From: Myoxocephalus aenaeus
Taxonomy: Eukaryota; Chordata; Actinopteri; Perciformes; Cottidae
Length of the DNA: 64,000 nucleotides
NCBI GenBank assembly: GCA_038501785.1
Contig: JBAMJR010000006.1
Span: 2,584,501-2,648,500, forward strand
Reading direction: 5' to 3'
Part shown: piece after piece, positions 1 through 27,300 of the stretch
How positions within the stretch are numbered: position 1 is the first letter of the stretch
How the letters are laid out: each line of letters opens with the position of its first letter
The notes under the pieces: model-generated
What the model saw: only the letters and a program-made list of their open reading frames with translations
Told to the model about the DNA's origin: nothing
Database searches by the model: none
Translations under genes and position numbers: made by a program

Positions 1-829
1 TGTTGATGCTCTTTCATTGTCATGAATATTAAATCAGAATAATTTGTTTCAATTAAAAACCACAATGTCCTACAGCATATGTCGAGATGTCTCATGGTAA
101 ACTTTTTAACAGAAAGAGCATGGTGCCACACAATAGTTACAGTTAAGCAGCATACTGAATTTAAAGGTGTATAAATAGATCAAGACACATACAATGCAGC
201 ATTTTTTAGAACCCTGTGTAAATATTGTTCTGGCAGCCGTATGGGTTACTGAAGTTCAGACATTGTTTTGGTCTTTACAATAATCTCCTTAATGCACCTT
301 GGCACTGCAGAGGATCCGACTTTAGCCGTGGAGAAGCTCTCATATGTCACTGGTATTTTGTTGCAGAAGCCTTGCAAGTCTTTCCTGTGACAAAGGGGCA
401 GAATTGGGCCTAACAGTTGCTAATCTAAGAACCTGTGAAAATGATGATACCTCATGATAACAGAAACACTTGCTGAGGTCTGCGTTTTATGAAATCCCAA
501 ATTTAATTAGATTTGTTTGGTAGGGATGAAGGACAATGGGAAGAAGAACAATACTCGTATTAATAGCGCATTAATTTCCTCTGTTGTTTAATTTATCCAT
601 CTAGGAGATATCCTGTAAAACATGACGTGAAAATAACAAACAAATGGTGATGGTATTTGCTTTGAAGTTCCCTTGATACAAAAGTCCACTACAAAGCCAA
701 TGTTTGAGTTAATGTGACAAGATTACAAATGCCACATCACTGCATCACACTCTCCGAGAGAAATGTATGACGATGATGATGATGAAGTGATCAAGTAAAA
801 ATATAGTATGCCTTAGATTGCTACAAATA

Positions 830-1108
830 TTGGCAACACTTTACTTCATCAACATTAATTAGATGGTTGATAACATACGACTGTACAGTGTAGTTTTACA
901 GTGTTCAATGTATCTGTCAACAACTAAAGTATATAAGTGGAGACTGGTGTATAAAAAGATAACAAATGACAATGAATATAGTAAAACAAAGTTGTAAGGA
1001 CATTAATAAACATAAATAAAAATCTGCTTTCAATTACATTGTTGTGTGTTATAAAGCATTCATTATAAGTTTGTATACTTCTAATGAATGCTAAATAGTG
1101 TTACCCAA
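830..1108. repeat. MITE-like element with TTGG(C/G)AACACT-type ends
   Basis: TTGGCAACACTTTA at 830-843 is roughly mirrored by the complement of a TAGTGTTACCCAA stretch ending at 1108. The interior includes 'ataaagcattcattataag', reminiscent of a dispersed fish repeat. No clean target duplication is visible, so boundaries are approximate. Confidence 0.35.
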
Positions 1109-2500
1109 ATGTATTGTTCCACATACTTGATGATATAACAGACTTGTGCAGTAGAGAGTGGTGTTATTTATCTTCTCTGACACATTTTTTTTGCAGGGGA
1201 ACATAACTCATTTCAATAGATATTATTTAAACCGGTCTAACAAAAGCAGTCCTGGTTTTAGACCAATGACATATTATCCCAAAGAATTTTTGCAATTACT
1301 GAGGAATATTTTAGGCTCCGCAGCCGTATATTGGCCTGATTATAGTGCATAAAGGAACAGACAGGCGGTGATTGCAGGGGTCCACGTTCTATTTTTGTAT
1401 ACTTTCAAGCAAGTGTGCAGTCTGGTTCATTGTAATTTGAATGAAAATGTGCAACATAAATAAACTTGAACTTGAATTACTACTGTGTGAAGGGAACTGG
1501 TGTGGAGCCTTAGCTTTTTGTTTGAATTTGGGTCATATAGGAAGGAAAGAGATCTTTAAACACTACGATCTCATTCAACACAGTAATTATCTATAAATCT
1601 AAACAAACCTACTTTTCATGGCGACTCCAGACAAATGATTTGTAAGTGCAGAATTTGAAGAAGTAGTATTAGACAATTCAATTTGTTGTAAAGGATGTAT
1701 AGACTATATTTAAGTAAGAGGGGGAAGCTTGTTGCTATGTTTACATTCTTTGGGCGCTGATATTCGTATACTTGACTCCTAGGGCACTGTCTGGAGGGGA
1801 ATGAGTGTCCGGTTTCCATTAATCCTCTACTGACAGTGCTCTAACAGTCTGAGGCTTCATTTTCACTATTTTGGACCCATAATTGGCCCTAAAATTTTAA
1901 GGGTGTGAATCTACAGAATGACAAATATTTAGGGGTCTGCCGGCTCAGATGTCTGACTTTCCTGTTGCTTTATGAGGGTGTGATGATCCCAGAGCCCAGA
2001 CAGATGATAGACATGTTCGTCCTAAATGGGGTCGTCTCGCTGGGTCAGAAGGCCTCAGCTTTCTAGGGACTGTCTTTGAAATATGATATTATGAACATTA
2101 TAACACTATCTCTGCCACATTACACATAGAGGTATTAGAATATTTCAAAAGGCTCATAGATTTTGACCAAATGTATTCATTTTCAAATACACTGAGTTTG
2201 ACTTTTAACAGTAATCTGTAGGTTGTTTCTCAGCTGATTATGATTCAAAGTACAACATCTAATTAATTCAGGTTACAGGTTGTTTGATTAGTTTGAAATG
2301 GCCACCATTAATCATTGTGTACTTCAACTATTTCTATCATTGTCATATTACTAAATTTAGATTGTGTGAATTAATTGTTTATGTGTTGTGTTTGCAAACT
2401 TGCTTGCCTGAAATTGCCACTTGAGAGACAAATAAAGTATTTAAACTGAAACTGATTTGAATTGACTTTTAGTGTATACTATACCTGCATTATTGGTAAT

Positions 2501-2612
2501 GCCTTAGTGGTCCGGAGTTTAAATCGCCCATTGATGTGTGTCGCCCCCTCTCTCTCCCCCGTTTTATGTCTATCTTAAATTGTATATCTAATAAAGGTAA
2601 TTAAATCCCCCC

Positions 2613-2648
<36 letters not shown>
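2501..2648 (+). repeat. tRNA-derived SINE 3' fragment with (AAT)n tail
   Basis: A degraded B-box-like GGTCCGGAGTTTAAATC is followed by a CCCTCTCTCTCCCCCGTTTT block, a 'gtctatct' motif and ATAAAGG. It ends in an (AAT)n tail at 2613-2648. This order matches a widespread fish tRNA-type SINE, from memory. Confidence 0.5.
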
Positions 2649-3121
2649 GATTAGCAAGCTAATACAAAATAAAACTGAAAAACCTCAAATAAAATTGAAA
2701 AGGAGAAAACCTGATAATTTAAACAGGATTTGAATCAAATATTAGAGATTATTTCTATCATTACATACTAAATGAAGCATGCAGGTTGCTTATTTCAAAT
2801 AACAACCATATTAATAATCTAGTAGCATAAACGATGATTACCTTTGATTCACCTGAGTTTATCACTCTTTCACTTTAATTTCTACATTTCAATCATGTTT
2901 CCAGTTTGACCTTCTAAACATTAGTTTGCTCACATAAACAATACAACATTCAATGTAAAACTAAATCAAGGCTTCTGATTTTAACAAACCACTATTTTTC
3001 TCTTTCTTACATCAATCATCCTGACACATTTGAATGAATTCAATTAGCATCTTTGTCACTTTTACTCGTTACATTTTCAAGGATATCAAATTACACGTCT
3101 GCATTTCCTACAGTATAACCA

Positions 3122-3128
3122 GTGTGTG

Positions 3129-3195
<67 letters not shown>
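3122..3195 (+). repeat. (TG)n microsatellite
   Basis: About 37 TG units with a single GC interruption near 3134. The poly-Cys-Val reading frame across it is an artefact. Confidence 0.97.
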
Positions 3196-3199
<4 letters not shown>

Positions 3200-5469
3200 C
3201 AATGACCCTTTCATCTCCTGAAAGTCAAAGGTCTGCTGTTGACAACTCAACTGTCAGTATCAGACACGAGAAATGACCGCCTATCTGGTGGCTTAGGAGT
3301 CCTCCATGCTGTGCTGCATAAAGTCTCCTGGTTTATTTGTCAGTAGACCCACAGCTCTATTGTCCAATGTGAAATCCTCAGTGAACAGGTGATTAGATTT
3401 CTGTCTCCAGGTTTTTTAAGGCAGGCCCTTGTGTTGTCTCAAGGGCGCGGATGTATTTATAAATCCCTTCTTTAAATGGTCTTGTTGTACTGTGTGTCCT
3501 GACAGATGAACAGAAGACAAGGCCAGGCTTGGAGCCTGACCTTCCCTTAAGGCAAGTGTTTGTTCCCCATACGCGGCAAGAACGGGATCATGTTATATGA
3601 TGTGTAGTAGTTTGCATTCTTTCCCTGTTGAAAGACGACACTGAATTGGCAAAGATGGGGAGAGGGCATTAGGAGCTAAATACTGAGCACTTCACACCCC
3701 ACAAAAGAGGCCTATATATTCAATAAAAATGTGAAACCTGATCTCTTATGCTGCCGTGTGTGCTTATTAGGAAGAAATACAAATATAGCTGTCTCCTCAG
3801 CAATGCTCTCAGAGCGAAGCCATTTGTCACTGCTTCAATTCTTATTGTGGAACAACCTTTGATATAAAACACCCACTTCCTCGGTGGTCTTAGTCCTAGT
3901 AGACATACTGATGCTTATGTCAATATATTGTAGTCTTTCGTCTTTAAATCCTATTGTGTTTATTCACTGTGTGTCAAATCTTACTCAGTGTTCTGCAGCA
4001 GCAACTGCTTGCACTGATACCAGATAAATAAACACAAATTTGAAGGATTACTGATTAATCAGATGGAACAATCAAACACTTTGGTTTAATTTCTATGACT
4101 GTCCGACAAGCTTTAGGTTGCAAATAAAGGCAATAACAGAATGAGAAATTAAAAGATGGAAATTGTGATGTACAACTTACAGTATATAAAGTAGTAAAAA
4201 GTCCTTAACAGATGGGGATGAACTTGTCTATCATAAGCATAAATAGTTTTATACTACAACATCAACGTATATCTCTGCATTGTCCAGAAAATCTATTGAA
4301 CCAGTTTGGAATGTCTGTTTATGGCAACTAAGTGAAACTTCATCACATTGCCTGTAATGCAGCAATATAAAATATTGCTAAATGTTACAGCTGGGTAACA
4401 TATCGGATGATAGACACATGTATATCCTCATGACCTTATCTGGAATCATTAGTATTCCTTCCTCCAGTTACATTTGTTTTTGTTCTTTCCAGTTAAATAC
4501 TGATTCATTTCCCCTCTGTCCTTATGGTACAGTCCACTCTTCATAAAACCATTGATAAACAATAGCATTTGAGAAATACATACCAACAAGATTCATTCGG
4601 TCATTGTTTTCTTTACTCCATCTTTTAACAATTACTAGTTCTAGAATATTCCTTCATCTTGTCAGTGAAGTACTTTGCTTTTTGACACACACTAACGTTT
4701 TATGTCAAGCATCAACTAAGGTTGTAATTTCCTTATTAGCTGTTCAGTGAAAAGCAAAATGCTTTAGTTCTTGTAATGAATCTTAACCTACAGTGTAGTT
4801 ACCCAACCAGAGACATCACTGCGCACAGACACACTGAGGTATCACTGTGTTTACTAATAGGTCTATTTTCATCACAACTTAACACGGTGCAACATGTGTT
4901 TTGAAGCCCATAAAAAACAGTCAGGTCAATGGACTGTCAGTAACATTATCACCACGAGGCAAACAGTTGCAGTTATCGTAACCTGCAGCACTTTTAAGTG
5001 ATAACTGGCGACAGTTGACATCTCGGCTATTTTGAATGGTGAAGCTCCGCGCGCTGTTGCTCAAACATTGAACACCAAGCACAGCCCTCAAAATCTGTTT
5101 ATCTATTAGTAATTAGAATTATGTTCCCCTGATAAAAGTCTGATGATTCGTATAATTGTTTTTCATTTAGTTTTTTAAATATAGAAAAAATTCTCAGTTG
5201 TAGCTCATGAAATCTATTCTGAGTCTTTGACAAATTAACCTCTGCATGTAGTTGGTGAATTAATGGAGTGAACAACATAATCATCAAAAGTTGAAACATT
5301 GGCATATTTGTTTAATAATATTCTCTGTGTACTTTAAAAGAATATGAATTACATTTGAACGTTCTGCTTGTAATGTTTGTGCATAATTAACTTCATACAT
5401 CCTTTGAATTAAGCGTGAAGTGAAAGAAACAGATCAATGGCACAGAAAAGGTATTCATTTGCTTGCAGA

Positions 5470-5475
5470 TTTATT
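5470..5475 (-). terminator. Polyadenylation signal of myh-A
   Basis: AATAAA on the minus strand lies about 70 nt past the stop codon at 5546-5548. It is the first canonical signal after the stop and gives a short 3' UTR, as in myh-B. Confidence 0.6.
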
Positions 5476-5545
5476 TCTTGTTACACATCAGATAACAACA
5501 TCATATTGTATGATTTCTTGTCCTGTGTCATGTCTGGACTGATGC

Positions 5546-19549
<14,004 letters not shown>

Positions 19550-19715
19550 GGCGCCTCTGTTATTAAAGTGTAAATAAAATAAAATAAACAATTGGATTAA
19601 TAGAAAGACATTTTAAGATTCAACAAAATGAAAAGGGTATGGCTAATCAATACACTTTTAATTTGATTTATTATCTTTTTTCAGTTAAATAACTATTTGC
19701 ACTAATGTAATTTAC

Positions 19716-19895
19716 CTTTTTGTTGCCAAGTGATGAAGTTGTGGATACTAAGAAAAAGTCAAAATCTAATTAGCGTAAGAAACACATGCAACTGTCTGCA
19801 ATCTTAACTCATAATTTAACTAATTAAAAGCACTGATCGCTGCATAAAGTGTGATAGGAAACTCACCTACGTTGTAGCCTGTCAGTCCAAAACTT
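19716..19895 (-). other. 5' UTR of myh-A: two non-coding exons
   Basis: Non-coding exon 1 runs from about 19895 (inferred start, about 25 nt after the TATA box) to 19867, where a GTGAGT donor follows. Exon 2 is 19747-19716, with a TTAG acceptor and a GTAAAT donor. The third exon opens at 19556, seven bases before the ATG. Two short untranslated exons before the ATG exon are standard in sarcomeric myosin heavy chain genes, and myh-B has the same arrangement. Splice signals are seen in the sequence; the transcription start is inferred. Confidence 0.6.
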
Positions 19896-19917
19896 CTGGC
19901 CATGCCTGGGAGTTCCT

Positions 19918-20034
19918 CTTTTATACTGAAATCTCTGGACACCAAACAGGAACAGCACTCCTGTTTAGGTCATTGCGCTTGTCTCAGGAATGATATCAGA
20001 TGGCCTTCTCCACCCCAACTGGTGTCACCATATG
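19918..20034 (-). promoter_or_regulatory. Muscle-type promoter of myh-A
   Basis: A TATAAAAG box reads on the minus strand at 19925-19918. Upstream of it lie an M-CAT-like site (CATTCCT on the minus strand, 19992-19986; TEAD family) and three E-boxes (CANNTG) at 19997-20002, 20016-20021 and 20029-20034, which could bind MyoD-family factors. The clustering of M-CAT and E-boxes within about 110 bp of a TATA box fits a striated-muscle promoter. The motifs are seen; the activity is inferred. Confidence 0.55.
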
Positions 20035-22426
20035 ATACAAAAACAGCATTAACATGAAATAAAACCCCAGATTAAAATGGTAGGTTATTGTCCAAAAACC
20101 AAACAGCTGATAATGACAATGCACTCTAAAACCTCAATATGTTTTATTAAATGGTTTAACTACAAGGAATACTTGATATATACTGTGCTTTTCAGTTACT
20201 ATAGGATTTGTTTATATAAATGAAAATGAGGAATTAGGATGTATTACTTTAAATCTTTGTGAATGTAGGCCAGACAGTCTTATTACAGGATTATTTTCTC
20301 CATCTGCATCCACCGAAGTTTATTACACCTTTCAAACAAACTTTTGGCAATTACATTGTTTAAAACATCTCTTGAGCATAGGGCTAAGTGTGGCTAATTT
20401 AAGAATCCATTATGGCCCATTCTACTGTTGTGCTTTCTTTCCAAAGAAAGATGACACCTAGCTCGCTGTGAAAGTATTCTCTTGTGGTGTGATTATGTTG
20501 CAATAAAAGGTGACATTCAATATCTCTGGCCTTTCTTTAGACTTATTAGGACTTAAAGCAAATATAGCCACTAGCTCATAAATGCCCGTGGTCTTACTAT
20601 TGCAATTGTTGACAAATGCATTGAATGCTTCTGTTAATTACATGTCAGATGTATTTCGGCATCCTGTTACTAAGCACCGCAGAAAAAAATCCAGGCTGTG
20701 AAGCTTCTTATTCTTGCTTCAGACTATCAGTATTGTGACTAGATCATAAACTCATCAAGTTCAATTTAGTTAGGTTCTGTACCGTGGTAAGTAGAGATCT
20801 CTAAAAGTTTGTTGTTGTTTCTTTTCCTCTGTAGTTTGAGGAGTTTGATGGCCACAGCATGGTGCTAGCATTGCTTGTTTGGTTCCTGCAGGGCCCTCTG
20901 ATGCTAGATATGCTTGTGCTGTAATTATTTGGAAAAATGTGCCACCCAAATGAGCTATGTGTAACCCAGTAATTTATGGTACTTACAGTTAATATAGTTT
21001 AGAAAAATCAAAAAACTATCTATATTTCTAAACTGGAAGCATTGAGCAAGTGCAGTGTGCTGGGTTAGGGGAAAGTGAGTTAGTTAATATAATCTTGAAA
21101 TTGTTCGGTGAGAACTGCTTGTGGTTTCTCGATTACAATTAATATGAATCATCATTTTGAGTTGTGTTTATGTTCCTGTATGGCTTACATCAACATGCAG
21201 AGATGAAATGATGTAATCTAAAAGGAAATTAATTTTATCACCTGTTATCTTACCATTTTAGTTGTATGGGATGGTCTGTATTGTGTTGCGTTAGCCACTA
21301 GTATTATATTCAGTTTGCTGTTAACATATGTGTGCTAAAAATGGGTAAATGAGAAACAAATACAAAACCTGGGAAGCTCACAAGCATATAGGAGATTAGA
21401 AGAGATATGTGACTAGTGCAGCTGCTCAGAGCCTACAATTCTCTACACTAACAAAAACCTAGTTTACCATTCTCTACTTTCTAAATTAATTTATAAGTAA
21501 TACAAATAAAAAAAACTAATAATCACCTGCAAATATTTGCCTAAATGGAAACAGATTAACAGCTTGTCCACATAATAGAGCACCTGTTGGTTTTGGATAA
21601 ACACCATCGCGTCCTCAGGGTGGCCAAGACATTTTTGTATTCCAAAGCAGCTAATATTCCCTTGTGTGTGATAAATAAGACATCTCTGTGCAGGTGTTAC
21701 ATTGCTGAAAATTTTGTTTGTTTGTGTCTATGTGAGAGAAATTCATATTACTAAGTGTAGCAAGGAAGGATGGAAAAGAGAGATTGAGAGTGATACTTTT
21801 CTTTGCGGTTTTCTTGAGTCAACTCCAGAATGTAAACGCGCTGATTTGTATTTAGAATAGTGAAAGCAGCAAGTTCAAGTAAGTGAAATACTTAAAATAA
21901 ATGTACAAGTGCGCCTTTGCATTTTTTGTTTTTAGTACATGTACTTACTTAATATCATGGTATTGTCTGCAATTAGATGCATATTATTTATAACATTGAA
22001 GCAGTTTCCTGTTGATGATGATGAAAATATGTTTGTATTACCCTAATATCCATTTCATTTGAGGCTTTATAACATTATATAAACATACTTTGTATATAAC
22101 ACATTGGCTTTATGTTGATAAGTGATGCAGCGACTGTATGATGCATGCTGAAACGCTCTGATCTGGCCTGAGAGTAGAACGCCGTTTGCATGAAAATGTA
22201 TGTAAGGAAAACACTTACAGCAAAGAGTCTCCTTATCAGAATATGTATAATTGTCTACACATGTCTTCATATGGTGTTAAATATTCAAAACTTAATACTC
22301 ACACAACTGAATAAAACCTGAGCGTAATAATGAAGTCAGTGTTGAAGGCTTTTAACTCTTGTATACAGTAGTCAAAAAATGGCCGATGAGTAATGATAGC
22401 ACCCTGAATTAGTTTGAGTGTGCATC

Positions 22427-23365
22427 TATTGTTAATTATAATACGGGTAGATCAAATCAAGCATTCTGATTGGTTGAGAGTGAGTCACGGGGTGTATTTT
22501 ATTCAGCCATAAAGTACTGTACAGCCTGTTTACATTTAGAGCGTTCCATATCAGTGCGCACTTAAAATAAGAGGTAGATTTAAATTGCGCGACCGTTAGT
22601 TGTCATTTCAAGCTTGACAGTTACCAAACATGTTTCGTGTAAACTTTGATATTGTAACATCCGCAGTAACGACTCGCAGACGTTGGTTTCCTTAACTTGC
22701 AGGTTTATTGCTTGAGTGTTCACAGTATTGCAACGGGGCTCTTCGCTGACAGTAGCTCAAACGGAACAGCTAACAAGCTCACTTAGCATCCCCCACACTA
22801 GCATAACGAACGACAACACACACGTCACTTCCTCCCTAACCTAAAGATGAGGAATGAAAAGGGTTTGATCACAAAATCGTGATAATTTCCAGTGAGAGAT
22901 AATTACGTCGGTAAATTCCCGACGCGAGACAAGTTCTCTGAACATCATGGAGGAGAAAAATGACGGAGAAAAGACGGACAGAAGCAGCGAGAGCACTTCT
23001 TTACATCGGTGGCTGAGTGTCATCCTCCACCCTGCTTTCAACCAGGCCGTCCGTTTTATAGTCCCGTATGTGCGTCCCGTGCGTCCCCGGACTATTTTCT
23101 CTGTCGCTGAAATGCGATACACAACGTTTTGCCGGCTACAACTATTTTGTGCTGAAAGGCAGCTTACTATTACATTTATAAAGTCGCAGGTACCCGTATT
23201 ATAAAAGCAATAAGGTACTCGAGGCAGTACTGTGTCTACAATAATGTACTGTTCAAGGGTTTGCCGGCCCTCCGCTGCGCGTCGGGCCTAACAACTCCCT
23301 TGAACAGTACATTATTGCACGACACAATACTGCCTCTCGTACCTTATTGCTTAAGTATTGTTAAT
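22427..23365. repeat. Composite palindromic insertion flanked by 10-bp direct repeats
   Basis: The direct repeat TATTGTTAAT occurs at 22427-22436 and 23356-23365. Inside are perfect 14-bp inverted repeats, TTATAATACGGGTA at 22436-22449 and its complement at 23191-23204. Abutting these is a near-perfect hairpin with arms 23205-23259 and 23297-23352 around a GC-rich 37-nt loop. The whole looks like a non-autonomous DNA element with a foldback end, target duplication 9-10 bp. No transposase is recognisable; an 85-aa frame at 22947-23204 has no family features I know. Confidence 0.6.
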
Positions 23366-23999
23366 GAATGCACTAAATTAAGAGTACATATGATTTAATT
23401 TTGTTTGTTACAATTCTTATTGAGGATAAACTATCTAAGTACAGTATTTCTGCAAAATTAGGGTAGAACACAACGGAGTTGGTTGGACGAATTTAAAGGT
23501 ACGGTACGTGTATACATCCACCACAGTGAGCACGTGTGGAGGTAAGGTGACGATACGAGTCCTGATGACATAACATTTCATCTTAAACTGTAAATACATT
23601 GTCTGTATTAGTATTTCAGCATAAATCTATAAATTGTGTTTGTTTGGCGCGTTGACATGAGAATAAGGAGTGTCAGTTAGCCCCTGCTAATTGCCAGCTT
23701 GTTCTAGATCTCCACAAACAGAGATTTGAGTGCATGAAGCTGTCAGTGATTGACTATTCATGAAATAATTTGGTAAGTATGCTTTGTGCAAACATTCTGC
23801 TAAAGTAATTCTTTTTTTTTTGTTAAAACTACTGATTACCAGTTTGTTTTTTAACTAAAAGTGACTTTTTACATCTTTTTATGTAACAGCATTGCATGAT
23901 TTTAAATATTATAAAATTGCTGATTGATAAGCAATTAATTGAGTGACATGCCAAGTTATAGTGTACTTCTGTTCTAAAATGATTTGGATTAAGATTTGT

Positions 24000-24368
24000 T
24001 TAAAGGTTCTCCTTATGATATTCAGAGCAGAGGAACTGCCTCCACATGGCTCTTAACATGGCGTCAACGCCGTTAACAGCACGAATAGTGCAAACAAGGG
24101 GAACATTGCTGACAGAGCTAACAGTATTTAACTGAAGGTGAGGGCCATGCTTCCAACGCTGTCATCGGGATGTTGTTGTCAGCAGTAATCACCCGTATGA
24201 GTGCAGTGCAGAGAGGTGGCCATGGGCTAACCAGTGGGGCCAACAGACACGTACATGCACGAGCAGCCAGTCTGGATACAAATAAACAAGTGAGAAGCTC
24301 GGATTACAACACACACAAAGAGGGAGAGCTCAGGTAGACATTACTCCTATTGTTTAGAGAACCTTTAA
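24000..24368. mobile_element. TTAA-target MITE (Kolobok/piggyBac-like)
   Basis: TTAA at 24000-24003 and 24365-24368 bracket a 361-bp interior with 8-bp inverted ends, AGGTTCTC and GAGAACCT. This gives a 12-bp perfect palindromic terminus including the target site. The TTAA target with AGG ends suggests Kolobok, or alternatively piggyBac. It has no coding capacity. Confidence 0.6.
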
Positions 24369-27300
24369 CACAGGACTTTCTCTACAGAGCAGATGTAGAT
24401 GTAAGAGTTCAACATATTTTCTTGAGTATACTTTTTCAGTGTCCGTCCATAAGTATCAGCTACCAGATACCAGTTTAAGTATATTGTATTTTTAATAAAA
24501 CTTCAGATTTAGTTTGAATTATGATAAATAAATAATGGGCATATCAAATCAATTTAGTTATTTGTCTCTGGTTAGTAATTCTAAAATATCATGTTTAATG
24601 TCTATTGTTTAATCTTTTGTGTGTCCAGCAGTTGTGGATTACTCTGTTTATTGCATATTGCGTCATTTGCATTTAGTATTTGATTTACTCATATATTGAC
24701 TTTTAATTCAGGTCATTTCTGTGCCCTACAGATAAGTGGTTCTCGAGATGGAAATACAGATGAACATCCAGTTCTTCTCTCCACTTTGCATGTTTGCCCA
24801 TTTCTGAATGAGTATTCTCATATTACTGATTTTTTTTTATCCAGGAATACTTTTTAATACAGGTACATAAAGTTAATTTGGATGATTCATTGAGGATTGT
24901 TGGTTTTATTTACATTTATCATCGAGTACTTTTCACTTTTTTTTCCTGGAACAGTTGCAGGCCTTCTTTAAATACATTACAGAAAAACAGATTTACAACA
25001 GATTTAAGTAATACCTTCAGCTATCTGACAAACTTTTCTTTGATGTTTCTATCAGTTGACATCGATCCATTCACCCAGGTCTCTTTCCCTCTTCTTCCAC
25101 CTTCTGTGAACTGTAGATGAGGAATAACATAGTTGGTTTAGCTAGTTTAAAAAAAAATATTAGATCATGGTTTTATTGATTAGAAAAGTGCAAATTAAGG
25201 GGAGGGTTAGCTTTATCTTGCATGCAGTCATTGTGAAATTGAGCTTAACTCAACAATTGTTTTTAATGACATTTGGTTAACAGGGAGTAGAACACAATCT
25301 GTGAGGACAGCTGTAAAATGTCTTCTTTGGGTGTGAAGGTGTTTGACAAATTCTGAAAAAAACAGCTCTGATAATGTCATCAGGGTTATCTTTTAATGGC
25401 TGGTATAACCAGAAGGAATGATTAGAGCAGGCAATAACAGTTTAAATGTTCATGTGAGTAAAAGTCAGACCTGAAAAAATGTGAACCTATACATTGATAT
25501 GTCTCTTGTGACTTTCTCAATTTAAAGGATGTGCAATACTAAATAGCTGGAGAACCTGTTTAACAAAAACATAACTGCTCTCTTTAGTCCCTTGGGACAG
25601 ATAGGCCAATGCTTGAGTGAATTACTTAATTCGTATTTAAGTGTCTATACTGGGTGCATTATATCAGCTGCATACTGTAGGTCACACATAACCTTCTTGT
25701 TACAAAACTCTGTGACTGGCTATACTGGTTTTATTTTAGTTGCACATTTTAAATCATACTTTCAAAAAAGGCAATACAAGAGCTGCCTAATATTAATATA
25801 AATAATGAACTACCGTACTTCACTACATTTGAAATCAGATAATACAATAGTGAAGTAATGAATTAATAATTATAACCAAAGATAGTTTATACAGGAAACA
25901 AATACATTGTATCATAATTTCCATAATTCTAAGTGAATTAAATGAAAACAGGTAAAGACGTGAACAGTGAAGCACTGACATGTAGGTACATGTCCTCCAA
26001 ACATGAATCACAATTTGTGAAATCTAGATCTGTAAATGTGTCATACCATATTTTAAAAGGGATATTATGGACTGTCCAGGGTTTTTCTCTGCCTTCTGTC
26101 CAATGTGTGGTGAGAGAAATGCCAACATGTCTTTGTGACCCTGAATAGGAACAAAGTAAAGACGAAACATAAGTAAATTCACATTTCTAAATGGTTTCTT
26201 TGACAACTTTGTATCATTAATGACTAAGTGTTGAAACACTTAACTCACTACTAAATGCACGAGTTGGTGACATGGGGTAATGCCAAGACCCTTGAAGTTG
26301 ATGAGAGAGAAGCTGGTGTCATAAGGAGCATGTTTACACATTTGCAACTTGAGGCTCCCTCTGGTGTTTATGGGATGTCAGTGACCCTCAACACAAACAT
26401 TAATACACACACATCCTTGTGATGGCCCTTCACACTGCCAAGGATCTGACAGCTCCTAAAGCAATCCCTCTCAACATGGAGAGACTTAAGAACTTAAGAA
26501 ATGTTGTTACTGCACAAAGGTTTTTGAAAAAGCAATTGATTTTCATCATACAGATGATGCAGAAAGGCCTATTACAGTGTATCTCAAAATACTTTAAAAC
26601 CTAATTTGCAGTGTCATGATGATACAAAATGTCATGTATGACTAATAGATTGTTGGAGTACATGGTCATCCCCCACCCCCACTTTTCACAACCTAATCCC
26701 AGGAGCTCTACCGCACGATGGAAAGGTAACCAGGGTCAGAAGCCAACACTGAGACCTAATTTTAACCAACAAACCCTAGACGTGGTCACAAACTAAATGT
26801 TATGACATTCTTCAAAATAAAGGTCACCGGGTTCTTGTGGCGTTATTTGAGTACAGCTGAATGTGAACTTCTTTGAAGGATTGCAATTGCAAATATGATG
26901 TACGTCTTGATGCACGAATGACACCAAAGCAGTTTTTATACAGACATTAGAAAAAAGAAGAACACATTCTCACACACACAAATAGGCTGAAAAACTGATT
27001 ATTTCCAAGAAGTTTGACACAACTGTAATTTTGTTGTAGTTTTAAAATGGTAATAAAGTTCAAATACATAGGCACTAAACGTTTGAATTGTTTTACTTTA
27101 CCCTTTTAAAACAACCATTCTAAATAGTCTAAATAATTGCCATACCACAACATACAATCAAACTCTAAAACAGGGTTTGAAAGTCCATTTAGTGAAGTTG
27201 AAATGCCGAGGCACACCAGCACTCATCTCTAAAATTAAAATTAAAATATAACAATTCAGAGTTTTAATTACAATTTTCAAATGTATTAAAAATGTACTTA

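Larger units (their letters stand above)
1..5450. other. Non-coding flank downstream of myh-A
   Basis: No exon chain or conserved protein motif is visible on either strand. Contents are a small MITE-like repeat near 0.83-1.1 kb, a SINE tail with (AAT)n near 2.5-2.65 kb and a (TG)n tract near 3.12-3.2 kb. The short reading frames at 225-413, 1158-1352, 1616-1819 and 5099-5305 lack support. Confidence 0.55.

Noticed and set aside
1850..2070. Less AT-rich patch that could be a conserved non-coding element or lost exon
   Set aside because: No open frame with splice sites and no motif I recognise. It cannot be supported without cross-species alignment.
22841..23204. Opposing 93-aa and 85-aa frames in the palindromic composite
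   Set aside because: Neither shows transposase motifs, and both cross the inverted-repeat structure. Kept only as part of the element description.
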